DNA of 64,000 nucleotides. Origin: Cepaea nemoralis. Lineage: Eukaryota > Mollusca > Gastropoda > Stylommatophora > Helicidae. The notes under the pieces are model-generated. The model worked only from the letters and a program-made list of their open reading frames with translations, searched no databases and had not been told where the DNA came from. Location of the stretch: contig JACEFZ010001357.1 of assembly GCA_014155875.1 (NCBI GenBank), positions 62,001 through 126,000 on the forward strand, written 5' to 3'. The position numbers and the translations under genes were made by a program. Positions 46,033 to 56,161 of the stretch are shown piece after piece (position 1 is the stretch's first letter; each line of letters opens with the position of its first letter).

Positions 46033-49000
46033 TGTGAGGTTTTCTATTTGAGTTTTAGATAATTACAGAAGCACCAACAAGTGACTTTCCATAAAGTATA
46101 GATCTTTATAAAAGATACAGGTTTGTAACAGCAAGTCTTGTCTAGAGGTATTGATATGTAGTCTCGCAGAACCTTTGTAGAGAAACCATACAGAATTTGG
46201 CTCATCGAATACCCCCACTGTGAGAAATTAGACCTAAGTTTAAGATCAACACAGAATTATTATTAGATGATTCCTCCTACAGGTTATATAGAGATCTTGG
46301 CAGTTAGCCACAGCAACAAATGAAAGCAGTTCTTTCACTTATCCTGTTTACTGTGCTCTGGTCGCCCACCTCATGATTGATCTCTTTAATTAATTCAAGT
46401 GACACAAGACACTTGGACAAATGACCACATTGACAATTGGACCACTGTAATGAACATAAACAACACCAACTGTACTTTACACCAGTTGAACAAGTCCCCT
46501 GAGAAGATCTTGACAACAGTTGGACACACATTCACAAAGGAATGATCACACCAACAGATTAGACAAGTCATACATCATGGAAGATACTTGACAACATATA
46601 CACAGGACTTCCACAATCTCTGAAACTAACAACCACAGTAGAGGTAACAGTCACCATGAAGATGCTTGACAACAGTTGGACATTTCATCACAAAGTAATG
46701 TATTTCACAACAGTGCACAAGACAATCACAGAAACATGTCATCTCAAAACTGTGTTCTTCCTACTCTCTTTATTGATGTTTTATGAGGTCAAGTCAAGAC
46801 CCAGGCTTCATTCATAATCGGCCAAAAATCACATTTCAAACATTTTAGTAATATGCAATAAAATTGACATTGATTATGAAAAAACCCAAATACCTCACCC
46901 AATTCCCCAAAGAAAAACATCAACTTAAAACAAACCCTCCTCCTTCATCTCACTACTTCAGAAAAATCATCCTACACCACAGACCATTTTATACTTAAGT
47001 CCTTCCCTAAACTGTCACTGAGGAAAACATGATAACTTATAGCCATAGTCATGGGGCAAGTATAGGGAGACACTGCTATACTGATCCTTGAACCTCTTTT
47101 AGCACCTATGAAGGTGTTGGGAATGTTTCAGGTGGCCATTCTCCGTACAATGTTTTTCCATTTCATGCTAATTCCTGCTGTAACAAGTCTATGAAAATGG
47201 ACAGCATTTACTTCCTAAGGGCGAGTAGACTGTTCATGAAGTTGACACTTAGGACTTTTTTTCTACTTTTCCTGTAGAGGAAGATCTAAGAAACAAATAT
47301 GTCCCAGCCTTCTTCCTTCTGCCAGTCTCTCCCACAGGTTTCTGATGGTGTTGATCTACACCACAGTTAATGCACAATCCAGATTGTGAATTTGCTCTAA
47401 TTTTTATTCTTATGTTAAGCTTTCCAGCCAGTATTAAGTTGGAATACTCCTCAAGATATGGTTTTGAGAAGAATGATGGTAAACTCCAAGTTCACAATTG
47501 ATGTTCACCCTTGGCCAATAGATGCATGCTGAAATTCAGGTGATCTCTCACTCCTAAGATTTCTTCCAGAATGTTTCTTGAAGATAGAGCTTGGAACATT
47601 GATAAATGGAGAGTATCCCTGTTATAGTTTTTTATAAAACTTTTCTTCCAGGCCATCTGTATCTGCCAGGTTATGTGAATGCAGGCTGAGTATGTGCAAC
47701 CTGGGTTTATGTGTTATTTTTGTTCTTGGAGAGTCCATCTTATAAGTATAAGCTATATTGAAGGTTAGAGCTCAGGACTTCCCTGGAGTTGTCCTGTTAA
47801 TTGAAGGCCTCTCCATCCTCCTCATTCTGTTAATAAACAAAGGTACAACATGTGTTTTACATCTGTTTAAACATGATCATGGTGATGTAATACCATTTCA
47901 AATTCAGAGAGGAATGGGAAGGGGGGAGAGAAGTGATATTCGAACACCCGCCTTTCACTGGTGATGATGTGCAATTTATTTGGTGGTCCGGGGTGATATC
48001 TCCCTCACAAGGGCCATCCCCAAAACTGTGAGATCATAGGCACACATGCTAAATCCGGGGCAGCTTCACACCATTATAAATCACCTTGTAATTATTTGTC
48101 TAACTAGGTTCTCACAATAAGTAGATCACAGTGGACCTGTCTACCATGAAGAACAGACAGTGTTTAGCATTCAGAAGTAGGCAATGTAAGGCAGCATCAT
48201 GCACTAGCGTTTCAAAGCAAGACATGAAGCAAACAGCAGAAAATGAACACCATCATGAGGCACATCTGCTGAACCATTCACCATAAGGCAGACATGAGAT
48301 AGATAGAAGACAGGCATCTTTCATGACTGCACTTGGCAATATCATTAAACTAATGGCAATGGACCAATTAGCATTAATAAAGGTGATACTTTTGTACAAG
48401 AATGTCCCACCTCCTTCACACTCACACCGCAATGCCAAACTTCCTCCCCTCAAGCCAGACCAGATTCACAAGCACCATCAATTATCATCATCATGTGCTC
48501 TTGTCCCACTGAGTAATGGTAATATTTACTACAATGAGTACCAAGCAGTATTGCATAAGCAATGCTTTCAAATGTGGAATACACATATGAAAGAAGACAT
48601 GAATTTTCCTTGACAATTATCCTGAGCCGTCATTTATATTTTCAGCCATTATAAAGGAAATATTACATGCAGCATCACACATTCCAATCCAGACTGCCAA
48701 ATGTAACTAGCAAGAGCAGTGTACAGTTTGGTTAGAATGAGTCATGATAGGCACTCACGAATATTCAGAGCGCGCAGAGGTTTTGCAATATGCATTGAGC
48801 GTAGTTTACAGACACAAGCACATGCAAATCATCAATCAGATAGCTAATAGACATGGTAAGAATATTTCACTGTGGCAGACATGACATGTTAGAGCGGCAG
48901 CTTTAGTTTCACTGTAGAACGAATGTCGGTCTTCATTCTCACATTTTCTCAAGAAAAATACCATGCCATTCGTTTCACTCTCTTATCATCAGGCGTACAC

Positions 49001-49339
49001 ATAACATATAAATGATTTGTGGTACCTGAGATGCAGGAACTACATCTTAAAGATGGATTTTGGGCACGTTATGATCACTGCATCGTTGACACATCCTATC
49101 GAGATGGAATCAAAGCTTCGACTGGCGGGCTAATTAATTATGCATAGATAATAGCGTTACTCGCCCAAGGATCAACCAATCACTATGGGTCACCACCGTT
49201 CATCCCCTTTCTCCCGATCTCGAAGTTTCTAAGTTATTCTTAGACCAAGTTATCAAGACGGCTTACGTTATTTAATTGTTTTAATATTGAGAAATGTAAA
49301 TGGACTGGGGATGCGAACGTCTGGAGCCATTATGTTACA
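46033..49339 (-). repeat. LARD-like element, 5' LTR (by inferred orientation)
   Basis: 3,307 bp, partner of 39632-42937. It ends at 49339, followed at once by the CATAC target duplication. Confidence 0.88.
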
Positions 49340-50021
49340 CATACATATGACTACAAAACGAGCTGGGGGCCTACCTGTTCTGAAGTCAGACTTAATCTAA
49401 AGGGAACAGGTCTAGCATGGGTTTTTATACCTAGCCTAGCAGTAGACATGTATCTCCCAGGAATTCCAGTCATAAATTCTTCTTATCTCCCCCTGACGTT
49501 AATTGCAATTATCACTGCAAACTGGCCATCACACCTGTGGGTCTGACAATTATTAGCCCCCTGAGTCTTATCAGTGATTTCACACCTTGCACCTCTAGTC
49601 TCTACCAGATGGAGGTCAGCCATCGCGGTTGGGCGGTTTCCTAGCTGTGCTTATCAGATGTCATGTCAAAGGAGCAATTAGGTTCTCATGGTCAGCTGCC
49701 AGTTTACAACTCTGTTGGTAAACCAGGTTTGCTTGCGTCATGCCTGGTTGGTTTTAATTACCATTCAGTCCCCTGAGTCTGCCCTCCAGTCTGGCTGGAT
49801 TGATAACCTCTGGGGGTGACCGATACTGGTGTCAAATTAACTTCCCAATTAGAAAGCCATCTGTGGTGGTTTGTTTACTTGCAGGCTTTGCAAGCTTACG
49901 TCAAGACTATATAGCCTTGAATATAGAGAAAACAGTTTTGTTAGTCTGTTGATTCTCTACACGGCCCATCAAAAGTGAACCGAAAATTGTTCTGGGAAGT
50001 AAAGGCTGCAAATTCGTGACA

Positions 50022-50131
50022 GTTCAATCAATGTGTCTAGGCAAATGATCTCTAGCGCATACGTTGACTATCGAAAGTCGTCGAACAACCAGATCAGACA
50101 TGAGTAATTGTCTTAGCTGTTGGGTATCCAT
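50022..50131 (-). pseudogene. Protease, N-terminal part
   Basis: Starts with ATG at 50131, sharing one base with the stop of the capsid gene (TAATG). About 35 codons follow, including a CARDHLPR motif like the exposed N-terminal segment of Polinton proteases. An in-frame TGA at 50026-50024 lies two bases from the LTR edge. The active-site part is 12 kb away at 37333-37719 because of the nested LTR and LARD insertions. Confidence 0.7.
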
Positions 50132-51376
50132 TATGCTATGTAATCTGTTAGCACTTGTCTCGTCTTGGAAACTTCTAGGACCGAGTCGAGTTCGGCGTAT
50201 ACGACGACTTGTAGAGGTGCATCCGTTATAACATCAAACTTTAGTTCTATTGACAGTGGGCCAGATTTCGCCAATTCAAACTGTTCCCCGTCTAATATAC
50301 TGGGAGTCAAATCAAAACCATATAGAGCGTACCCTTGACTAAAAGTTTCATAATCGATACCATTCCCGGCTTCCTTACCGGTCAGACCGAGGAAAGCTCG
50401 CATGTACTGACTCGTGGTATAATTCATGGTTAAGGGTTTGCCTGTGACACTACGCCCATCTACCATCAGACTCAAATAGTTTAACTGATAATGATTGAAT
50501 ATGAAGGGGTTTGTGTTTAGCTCACCGTTGAAAAAGGAAGCATTCACTAAACCGATCACCACCCGGGTCGGTGTCTGGCTGAGGAATAGGTTATCTTGTG
50601 TGTGGGAAAACATACCTTTCGGGATAGAAAAGGGTTTTACCACGACTCTTTTAAAAGGATACTTGGCATTGGATCTCAATACGACTTTTTCATGGGCCAG
50701 AGAGATAGCTGGATTTAACTTAGCTTTCCTCACCAAGAGGGTGGCGTAAGTAATGACACTTTTGTACCCACTGTTTACATCCGTGGCAATCAAATTAAAG
50801 ACGGATTTTGATGGGGTTAGTTTGATTTTAATATCGACGCCATTCAACATGTACCTGTCCTGATTGAAAATGTCGGAATGTAGGTGCCCCATCATATCCA
50901 GAGGCACACTATAGCTGGCTAAAGATCTTCTTTTGGTTAGACCTTTATTGGTATCACCCTTCGTGTCTGTCATAAACAAAGGAGTATCTTGATAGTATAG
51001 AGCTGACGTCAGATGACTGTTTTTGGCCGCTTCGCCATAATTCAGAAATAAGAGTGTCGTTCAGGGACACGTCTACTTGAGAAAACAAGCTATGCAAATA
51101 ATAATTTATAGGACCGACTTCGGCTGTGTTTGATAGGTCGTCGCCATTGGGCAGTGTAACTTTGGCTCTCACATGAAGAAAAGTATTAAACAAATCAATG
51201 TAATCTTCACCGACACCAGAGATGGAGAATTCGATGGGTGCCCCAAAAGCTAACGTGGCCAACGGATGAATCTCCACAAACTGTCCCTATTCCACGGCCG
51301 TCTGGGTGGGAGGCACACTAAACAGATCCAGACCAGAATGCAGACACTCACATGACTTGGGATGAATTATCGCCAT
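50131..51376 (-). pseudogene. Polinton major capsid protein (double jelly-roll), broken
   Basis: Capsid hexon-like protein. The ATG at 51376 overlaps the previous stop (TAATG). The N-terminal segment has SGLDLFSVPPTQT. An in-frame TAG at 51289-51287 follows. The 107-codon piece (51277-50954) holds GVGEDYIDLFNTFLHVRAKV and LHSLFSQVDVSLN. Around 51035-51045 an out-of-frame deletion of roughly 20 codons, judged against the family, shifts the frame. The 282-codon remainder carries DMMGHLHSDIFNQDRYMLNG, LVRKAKLNPA and GYALYGFDL. At least two breaks mean no full capsid protein can be made. Confidence 0.9.
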
Positions 51377-51766
51377 TATGAGAAAATATCCGAATGTCCT
51401 GGTTGGTGGTGATGTGTCTTATGAGTCGACGGCTTTCTGACTGTTGGTTTTATTCTTTTACTGGGCTGACCTGGTGGGGCAGCTCGTTTTCGTTTCCTAA
51501 CCCCTCTACCTGATTGGCTGATGTGTTGAGCAGCGCCTTGGAGTAAGCGTTGACCAGAATCTCTGGCGTGTTCTTTGAAGGACTCGCCAACATTCCTACC
51601 AGCTAGGGCACCTTGAGCCACTTGCAAACCCGTCCCCAGTCCTTCCAATTCCATGACCTCGCTGACTTCGACCACCCACAAAAACAGGGAGACCACTTCC
51701 AGCTTGATTGCAGAAATAGTCCTCATACAGTTTGGGGTTGCGTTGGATTGGCACGTGCCTAACCAT
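51376..51766 (-). pseudogene. pVI-like minor virion protein, frameshifted
   Basis: A small basic protein between penton and major capsid genes, the usual Polinton position of a pVI-like protein. The start ATG is at 51766, two bases after the penton stop. The N-terminal frame has CNQAGSGLPVFVGG, a pattern common in these proteins. It shifts around 51640-51670 into the frame ending in GRGVRKRKRAAPPGQPSKR and HSDIFS, where the C-terminal DIF motif is typical. The comparison to adenovirus pVI is functional inference; the break is seen directly. Confidence 0.65.
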
Positions 51767-51768
51767 GG

Positions 51769-52581
51769 TTAGCCCAGATAAAACCGTTTGGTTGTTCGAA
51801 AATGTAACGTCACTACTGAAGTTCCACCTGTAAATGGGATAGGTTTCCCCTGCTCGTCGGTTATAAGAAGTTCAATCGTGTCAAATGAAAATCGACTGAT
51901 GGGTACGTAATGTGGTTTGTCATACATCCTAAATACGGAGGTGGTGGATCTGTCTAGAACAGGTAGTGTCCGCAGTAATTGTACCATCACATCACCAACC
52001 ACCCGCGAGGTGACAATATCGGAATAGACGAAGACATTTTTTGTGCCCTGGTCTATATCTACTTCACCCACACCAGACAGACTGGGTTCAGTTTCGGTGA
52101 CATGTGTCTAGGGAAATTGTAAAATTTCTGCCAACTTGTCACTAAGTCTAACTTCAGCCCCCTGTTCGTATAATTGGAAACGAACCTTATTCGAAATATC
52201 GTTATAAGAGAACATCATTCGGTTATGTTCTTGCAAGGCATCGTCGAGACGCAATAATTGCAGTTCATTGATAAATCTCTCAGCCTCGATAAGCAATCTA
52301 TTCAATTCAGCAATGAATTTTTCTGTTGATTTGTACAGACCAGGCGTCAGCGTAATCTTCATCGGTGGGTCGTCTAGCTCTGGAGGTGGAAAGTATTTTA
52401 TCCACACCTCATCTTTCAAAATATTAAAATATGTGTTGGGAAACTGAATATCGACCAAACCAACTTCGTACTGGGAGGTGAGCTCAATAGTTTGCGGTAG
52501 CTTGACAAAGAAATGTCCGGCATTATTCTGGGGGTATATTTGTAACGAGGCATTACTCGGCAGCGTCACGTAAAAACTCAT
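51769..52581 (-). pseudogene. Penton-like minor capsid protein, copy B (one in-frame stop)
   Basis: The N-terminal part (157 codons from ATG 52581) begins MSFYVTLPSNAS and includes QYEVGLVDIQFPNTYFN, the signature of the Polinton penton/minor capsid family. A TAG at 52110-52108 follows LQFP. The same frame then stays open for ~110 codons with NVFVYSDIV, RMYDKPHYVPISRFSFDT and VVTLHFRT, the conserved C-terminal part. Length without the stop would be ~270 codons. The downstream part has no ATG start (only GTG), so it is either a nonsense mutation or needs readthrough. Confidence 0.8.
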
Positions 52582-52587
52582 TTTAGT

Positions 52588-53355
52588 CTATTCGAAGTCT
52601 GAATGTTTCCTGATTCGAAAATGTAAAGTTAACACGAAGTCCCATCCTTGAATGAGAGTGTTTTACCCGTATCGGTAGTTAAAAGTATTTCCACCGTGTC
52701 GAAGGAGAATCGACTTAATGGTACATAATGTGGTTTATCATAAAAATGAAACACTGAAGGTGACAGTCGGTCCAATATAGGAACAGTCCTTAGTAAAGGA
52801 ACCATGACGTCTCCAACTGGTCTCGCGGCTACGAGATCGGAATAGACATATATATTTTTAACTTCGCAATCCATCTCTAATTCTATATTACCGTATAATA
52901 AGACATTGTCGTCTCATAGAGTCGAGCTTGGAAAACCCAACATATTCTTCAATCTGTCACTAATTTTAGCCTGTGCGCCTTTTTCAAATATTTTCATCCC
53001 GACTTTTTTCCAAGGTGTACCTAGCACGAATTTGATGTTTACTTTCTCGTCTACTTGGGTTTCTACACAACTTATTCAATTCCTCGATGAAAGTTTCAGG
53101 TCCTGTGAACGGACCAGGTGGACATATAAGCATTATAGGTTCTCTACCACTACCTTTAGGTGGAAAGTATTGGATCCAAATTTCCCCAGGCAAACCGTTA
53201 AAATACGCATTGGGGAATTGAATCTCGGTCAGGCCCACTTCGTATTGGGTCGTTACATCAATGGTCTGCGGCAACTTGAGAAAAAAGTGACCTGGGTGGT
53301 TGTTGGGAAATACCTTTGGTCCAGCATTGCTCGGTAAAATCACGTAGAAACTCAT
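52588..53355 (-). pseudogene. Penton-like minor capsid protein, copy A (multiple breaks)
   Basis: A tandem paralogue of copy B. The N-terminal part starts MSFYVILPSNAG at 53355 with QYEVGLTEIQFPNAYFN. The frame is lost at an A6 run (plus 53004-53009), then resumes in another frame through a GAQAKISD segment, and meets a TGA at about 52905, the position equivalent to the TAG of copy B. The C-terminal part shows NIYVYSDLV and HFYDKPHYVPLSRFSFDT (52874-52629), with a last frameshift near its end. The gene would end at 52588, six bases before copy B starts. The two copies are clearly related but diverged. Confidence 0.78.
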
Positions 53356-53637
53356 CGTTTTTTCTAATTTAGGATTAGGTAGCATACAACCCAAACAACT
53401 ACTCATTAGAGCTACCCACAGCTTGCCGTCTGGTGCGTCTGCGCTGCCTTGAGTCAGATTGAACAAAGACACGGCAATTACGGCATATATAACCACCATT
53501 TGACACAGAAATACAATCTCTGGCATCGGTACACGTTGTCCAAAGAATGACCAGATCGATGTTCTTTCCCCATCTGTTGGTTGTGAGCGCACCACAATAG
53601 TTTCCACCTTGTCTTCGGCCACACCACTAGTCTCCAT
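53356..53637 (-). CDS. Small single-pass membrane protein of the Polinton
   Basis: ATG at 53637, overlapping the integrase end by 11 bases. A ~50-residue polar N-terminus is followed by one hydrophobic segment (IVFLCQMVVIYAVIAVSLF), then GKLWVALMSSCLGCMLPNP, a pattern recurrent in Polinton gene blocks just before the penton. In this sequence the frame has no stop and runs into the MSFYV start of penton copy A. A homopolymer indel in the A6 run next to that ATG would explain the fusion. Function unknown; membrane association is inferred from the hydrophobic segment. Confidence 0.6.
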
Positions 53638-54679
53638 AAATAGCTAGTTGCGTGTCAGCTATCCAACTATTGAATGAATTGGGATAACCAAACCACTTCA
53701 CTAAATACTCTTTCCCACCACCTCTCCTGTTTTTCTTTCTTGTAAGATTGTTTCGATACGATATACTTTTTTGTCTCCAACTAGTTGTATTTCTTCTCTG
53801 TAGAATGAACCCTGTAGTTCCTGTCCCGAATCGTCTTTTAGCACATAGGTCACTGGACTGGTCTGGTTTATGCGACTGACGATAAACAATTCTTCTGTCC
53901 ACGAGGGCATATACCCTTTTTTTAAAGGTTGTTTGGGTTGAGCCAGTCTGACTCGGTCCCCAGGTGTAAAATGCACTTTTTTCGATACGTATGTCTGCCT
54001 ATACAAGTTATTCCACACCTCTTCTTGATTACTATAGTTGACTTGCACAGGGGCCATGCGAATACTTCTGTGATACGAACCATTGTAGTTCTGGATCAAT
54101 TTATCTATCACGTCGACGTAGCGCAGTGTATTGGTCTTGGTGAAATAACGCCACATTTTTTTCTTTCAGAGTCCGGTTGAATCTTTCCACTATCGCCGCC
54201 TTCACATCTTCATTCTCGGTGGTAAAGAAGTGCACACCTCGATCTTTCAGAAATTTTAAGAAGGTCCGATTGACGAATTCCGAACCTTTATCGCTCTGAA
54301 AATTTATCGGTTGGCTATCACCAAAGATATTACTCACAGCGACCACCAGAGCTTTCCCTGTTTTCTTCTGGATCGGGATAGCCCAAGCATATTTACTAAA
54401 CACATCGATGCAAGTCACTAGGTACGACATCCCATCGTTGTATCTTTGTAGTAGTCTCATATCTATCAAGTCGGCTTGAAATTGTTGATTTATACCACCG
54501 GTTATGGTCTGGCGTCTCTGGAAGCGGCGACGAATCGGTTTATGTAACGTGTAGGTATCCTGATGACGTAACCATTTATCTATTTTCTTCAGATTAGTAT
54601 TTCGTTTTAAGGCGGCGGCTCCACCATAGGCTCCCGGCTTCTTAGGGTCATAGTAATACTTTCTTAATTGCGCGGCCAT
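53627..54679 (-). pseudogene. Retroviral-type DDE integrase with chromodomain, two frameshifts
   Basis: Catalyses insertion of the element. The ATG at 54679 overlaps the upstream ORF by 16 bases. Catalytic residues are visible: D in QADLIDMR, D in FQSDKGSEF, E in AAIVERFNRTLK. A frameshift follows in an A7 run (plus 54156-54162). The next frame (54156-53701) has YNGSYHRSI and the GDRVRLA linker. A second shift near 53715-53735 leads to the chromodomain, KEYLVKWFGYPNSFNSWI, ending at 53627. Domain order is that of Polinton integrases. Both shifts are in simple runs, so read error is possible. Confidence 0.9.
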
Positions 54680-55104
54680 TTTTCCCACTTGGGTGTAGGT
54701 ATCCTACTCTTCTTCTTGCTTCGCCTGAGTTTGTAAGGTGGTGTGGTCTCGACTGTTTTGGACTCGACTACTTGAGTTTTATCCGGTTGAATAGGTGTTG
54801 GTTGAAGAGGTGTTGGTTGAAGAGGTGTCTCGGCTATTGGTGTCGGTACACTGGTGACTTCAGGTATTTGTTCCTTGATATCCACTAGTCCTAGAGACTT
54901 GTTTCTGTACTGTTCGAGTCGATTCAAATATCGCTGTAGTGTTTGCTGATACGCTCTGGCCTTGTCACGAGGTGGTAGATCTTCTGTTTCCAGGACTTGT
55001 TGCATCTGACGATCCAAATCATGTAGACTATCATTTAGTGTGTCGGGTGGTACATAGGGTTTTTCTAGCAACCGGGGATCGATGAAGATAATCTTCTTGG
55101 CCAT
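54664..55104 (-). CDS. MAKK-type Polinton protein of unknown function
   Basis: An intact 146-codon frame starting MAKKIIFIDPRLLE, a start I associate with a gene often found just before the integrase in Polintons. The middle is helical and charged. Residues ~90-108 hold short PLQPTPLQPTPIQP repeats, and the C-terminus is strongly basic (KLRRSKKKSRIP). The ATG shares a base with the stop of the preceding gene (TAATG at 55104). A structural or DNA-binding virion role is possible but not shown. Confidence 0.65.
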   Translation of the reverse strand: MAKKIIFIDPRLLEKPYVPPDTLNDSLHDLDRQMQQVLETEDLPPRDKARAYQQTLQRYLNRLEQYRNKSLGLVDIKEQIPEVTSVPTPIAETPLQPTPLQPTPIQPDKTQVVESKTVETTPPYKLRRSKKKSRIPTPKWEKWPRN

Positions 55105-55427
55105 TACAAACCCACCACGCTTTTCAACACATTTAGTATGGGGCCTAGTAAGGCGCCTATGAAACCACCTTGTTGCAGGATCTCTTTCCTTTTCTTGAGC
55201 GATAATTTCTTATGCGTGAGTGCTCTCAGACTGTCTTTGTGTCGTTGCAGACGCTTCTTCTGAGCTGGTGTCAGGGGAACATTACCTTTTAAAACGTTGT
55301 GACAGCATTCGCAAAATGATTGGACGAGATCCGGGGAAGCTGATTTCATTACTGCCTTCACAGTGGCTGGGTTGGTCTGACCCAAGAAGCGTAACATACC
55401 CTCGTTACGTTTAAGTCGGTTAGACAT
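55104..55427 (-). CDS. Small basic protein with hydrophobic C-terminus
   Basis: 107 codons from ATG 55427, one base after the ATPase stop. I chose this start over the longer frame because it matches gene spacing. The pattern is an N-terminal MSNRLKRNE, a CECCHNVLKGNVPLTPAQKKRL block, a basic HKKLSLKKRK run, and a Gly/Leu-rich end GGFIGALLGPILNVL. This basic-then-hydrophobic layout recurs in Polinton and adintovirus gene blocks and has been likened to small adenovirus core proteins. The precise role is unknown. The frame is intact. Confidence 0.65.
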   Translation of the reverse strand: MSNRLKRNEGMLRFLGQTNPATVKAVMKSASPDLVQSFCECCHNVLKGNVPLTPAQKKRLQRHKDSLRALTHKKLSLKKRKEILQQGGFIGALLGPILNVLKSVVGL

Positions 55428-55428
55428 G

Positions 55429-56042
55429 TTATTTGGGGACGTAGACGACTTGATGCTGGTCGGAGAATATATGACTTCGTAAGCGGAGTTTATCCAGTGT
55501 TTCCTGTCGCAGGTCAAATAACAAATACCTGTGTGGAGCCGATTTCGCGTCTTTAAAACTCTCTTGGACATATGGCACACGTCCTGGATACATCTGTTTG
55601 GCCAGATTGGTAATCTGAGACCCGTCTCGAGGATTCTCAAACACCACTAGGTAGTGCGAATTCAGACTGATAGTTTTTTGTTCTTTATTCTTACCAAATA
55701 GGTTATGTACTATATACATAACACTGAGGTTGCGATGATGACTGCCTTTAGTACATAATTTAGTCACTTTGTCATCTGTCTCAGACATTAGATCATCTAT
55801 GATTACTAACCGACGTCTATCCCCTGTCCATTTTTCCACTTCCGGCAGACCTTCGTTAAATTGAACACCCTTCATAGTTTCGTAGATGGGTTGCCATTCC
55901 CCATAGCACCATATAATTTCCTCTGGAAGGGGGTCTACCATGGCTGGTAGATGGGCCAAGAACTGTTGGACAAAGACGGTTTACCACTCCCCGTTGGGCC
56001 CTCAATCAAGGCCGTAAAATGATGTTTCCACCTAGGATCCAT
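55429..56042 (-). pseudogene. DNA-packaging ATPase (FtsK/A32-like), frameshifted
   Basis: This would pump the genome into capsids. The ATG at 56042 leads into MDPRWKHHF, then the Walker A motif GPTGSGK. Immediately after the lysine codon the frame shifts (short T run, plus 55979-55983) into the 176-codon frame with a Walker B-like LVIIDDLMSE, and VMYIVHNLF with LNSHYLVVF, as in Polinton ATPases. One base would explain the shift. It begins 119 bases from the divergent Bcl-2-like gene. The rest of the frame is clean, so decay is recent or the indel is an error. Confidence 0.85.
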
Positions 56043-56161
56043 GAGTATTAATAACCAACTACTTAGTCGCGTTGGTGTTTATAAACGCATCGGGTGATAG
56101 TATTAGACCATTTGATCACCAACTGCACGTCGGTGGGTCTCTGGTAGCTATCGTTATAATA

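Larger units (their letters stand above)
39627..49344 (-). mobile_element. LARD-like LTR element with 3.3-kb LTRs and 5-bp TSD
   Basis: Direct repeats of 3.3 kb (39632-42937 and 46033-49339), both starting TGTGAGGTTTTC and ending TTATGTTACA on the plus strand, flank a 3.1-kb interior. The duplication CATAC lies at 39627-39631 and 49340-49344. The uninterrupted sequence is preserved in the other solo LTR (around 58610-58630, opposite strand) with a single CATAC. A purine run GGGGAGG just inside one LTR, on the minus strand (42941-42947), suits a polypurine tract, so I place the element on the minus strand. No gag or pol is present. Confidence 0.88.
37720..50021 (-). mobile_element. Solo LTR 1 (minus orientation), split by a LARD-like element
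   Basis: On the minus strand it starts TGTCACGAATTTGCAG at 50021 and ends CGACATCTGACA at 37720, so it has TG...CA ends with a short TGTCA/TGACA inverted pair. Without the 39632-49339 insertion it is about 2.6 kb. It matches the LTR at 57909-62834 in the opposite orientation. A TATA-like box (TATAAAAAC) lies near 49422-49430. It interrupts the Polinton protease gene. The 5-bp flanks (TGAAC and AGAAA, minus strand) agree at only three positions, so a target duplication is not confirmed. Confidence 0.85.

Noticed and set aside
55428..55640. N-terminal extension of the small basic protein
   Set aside because: It overlaps the ATPase coding region in another frame; the ATG at 55427 fits the one-base spacing seen in this gene block.
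56072..56161. Upstream GTG-initiated extension of the Bcl-2-like gene
   Set aside because: The extension lacks an ATG and Bcl-2 similarity, and lies in the short divergent promoter region.
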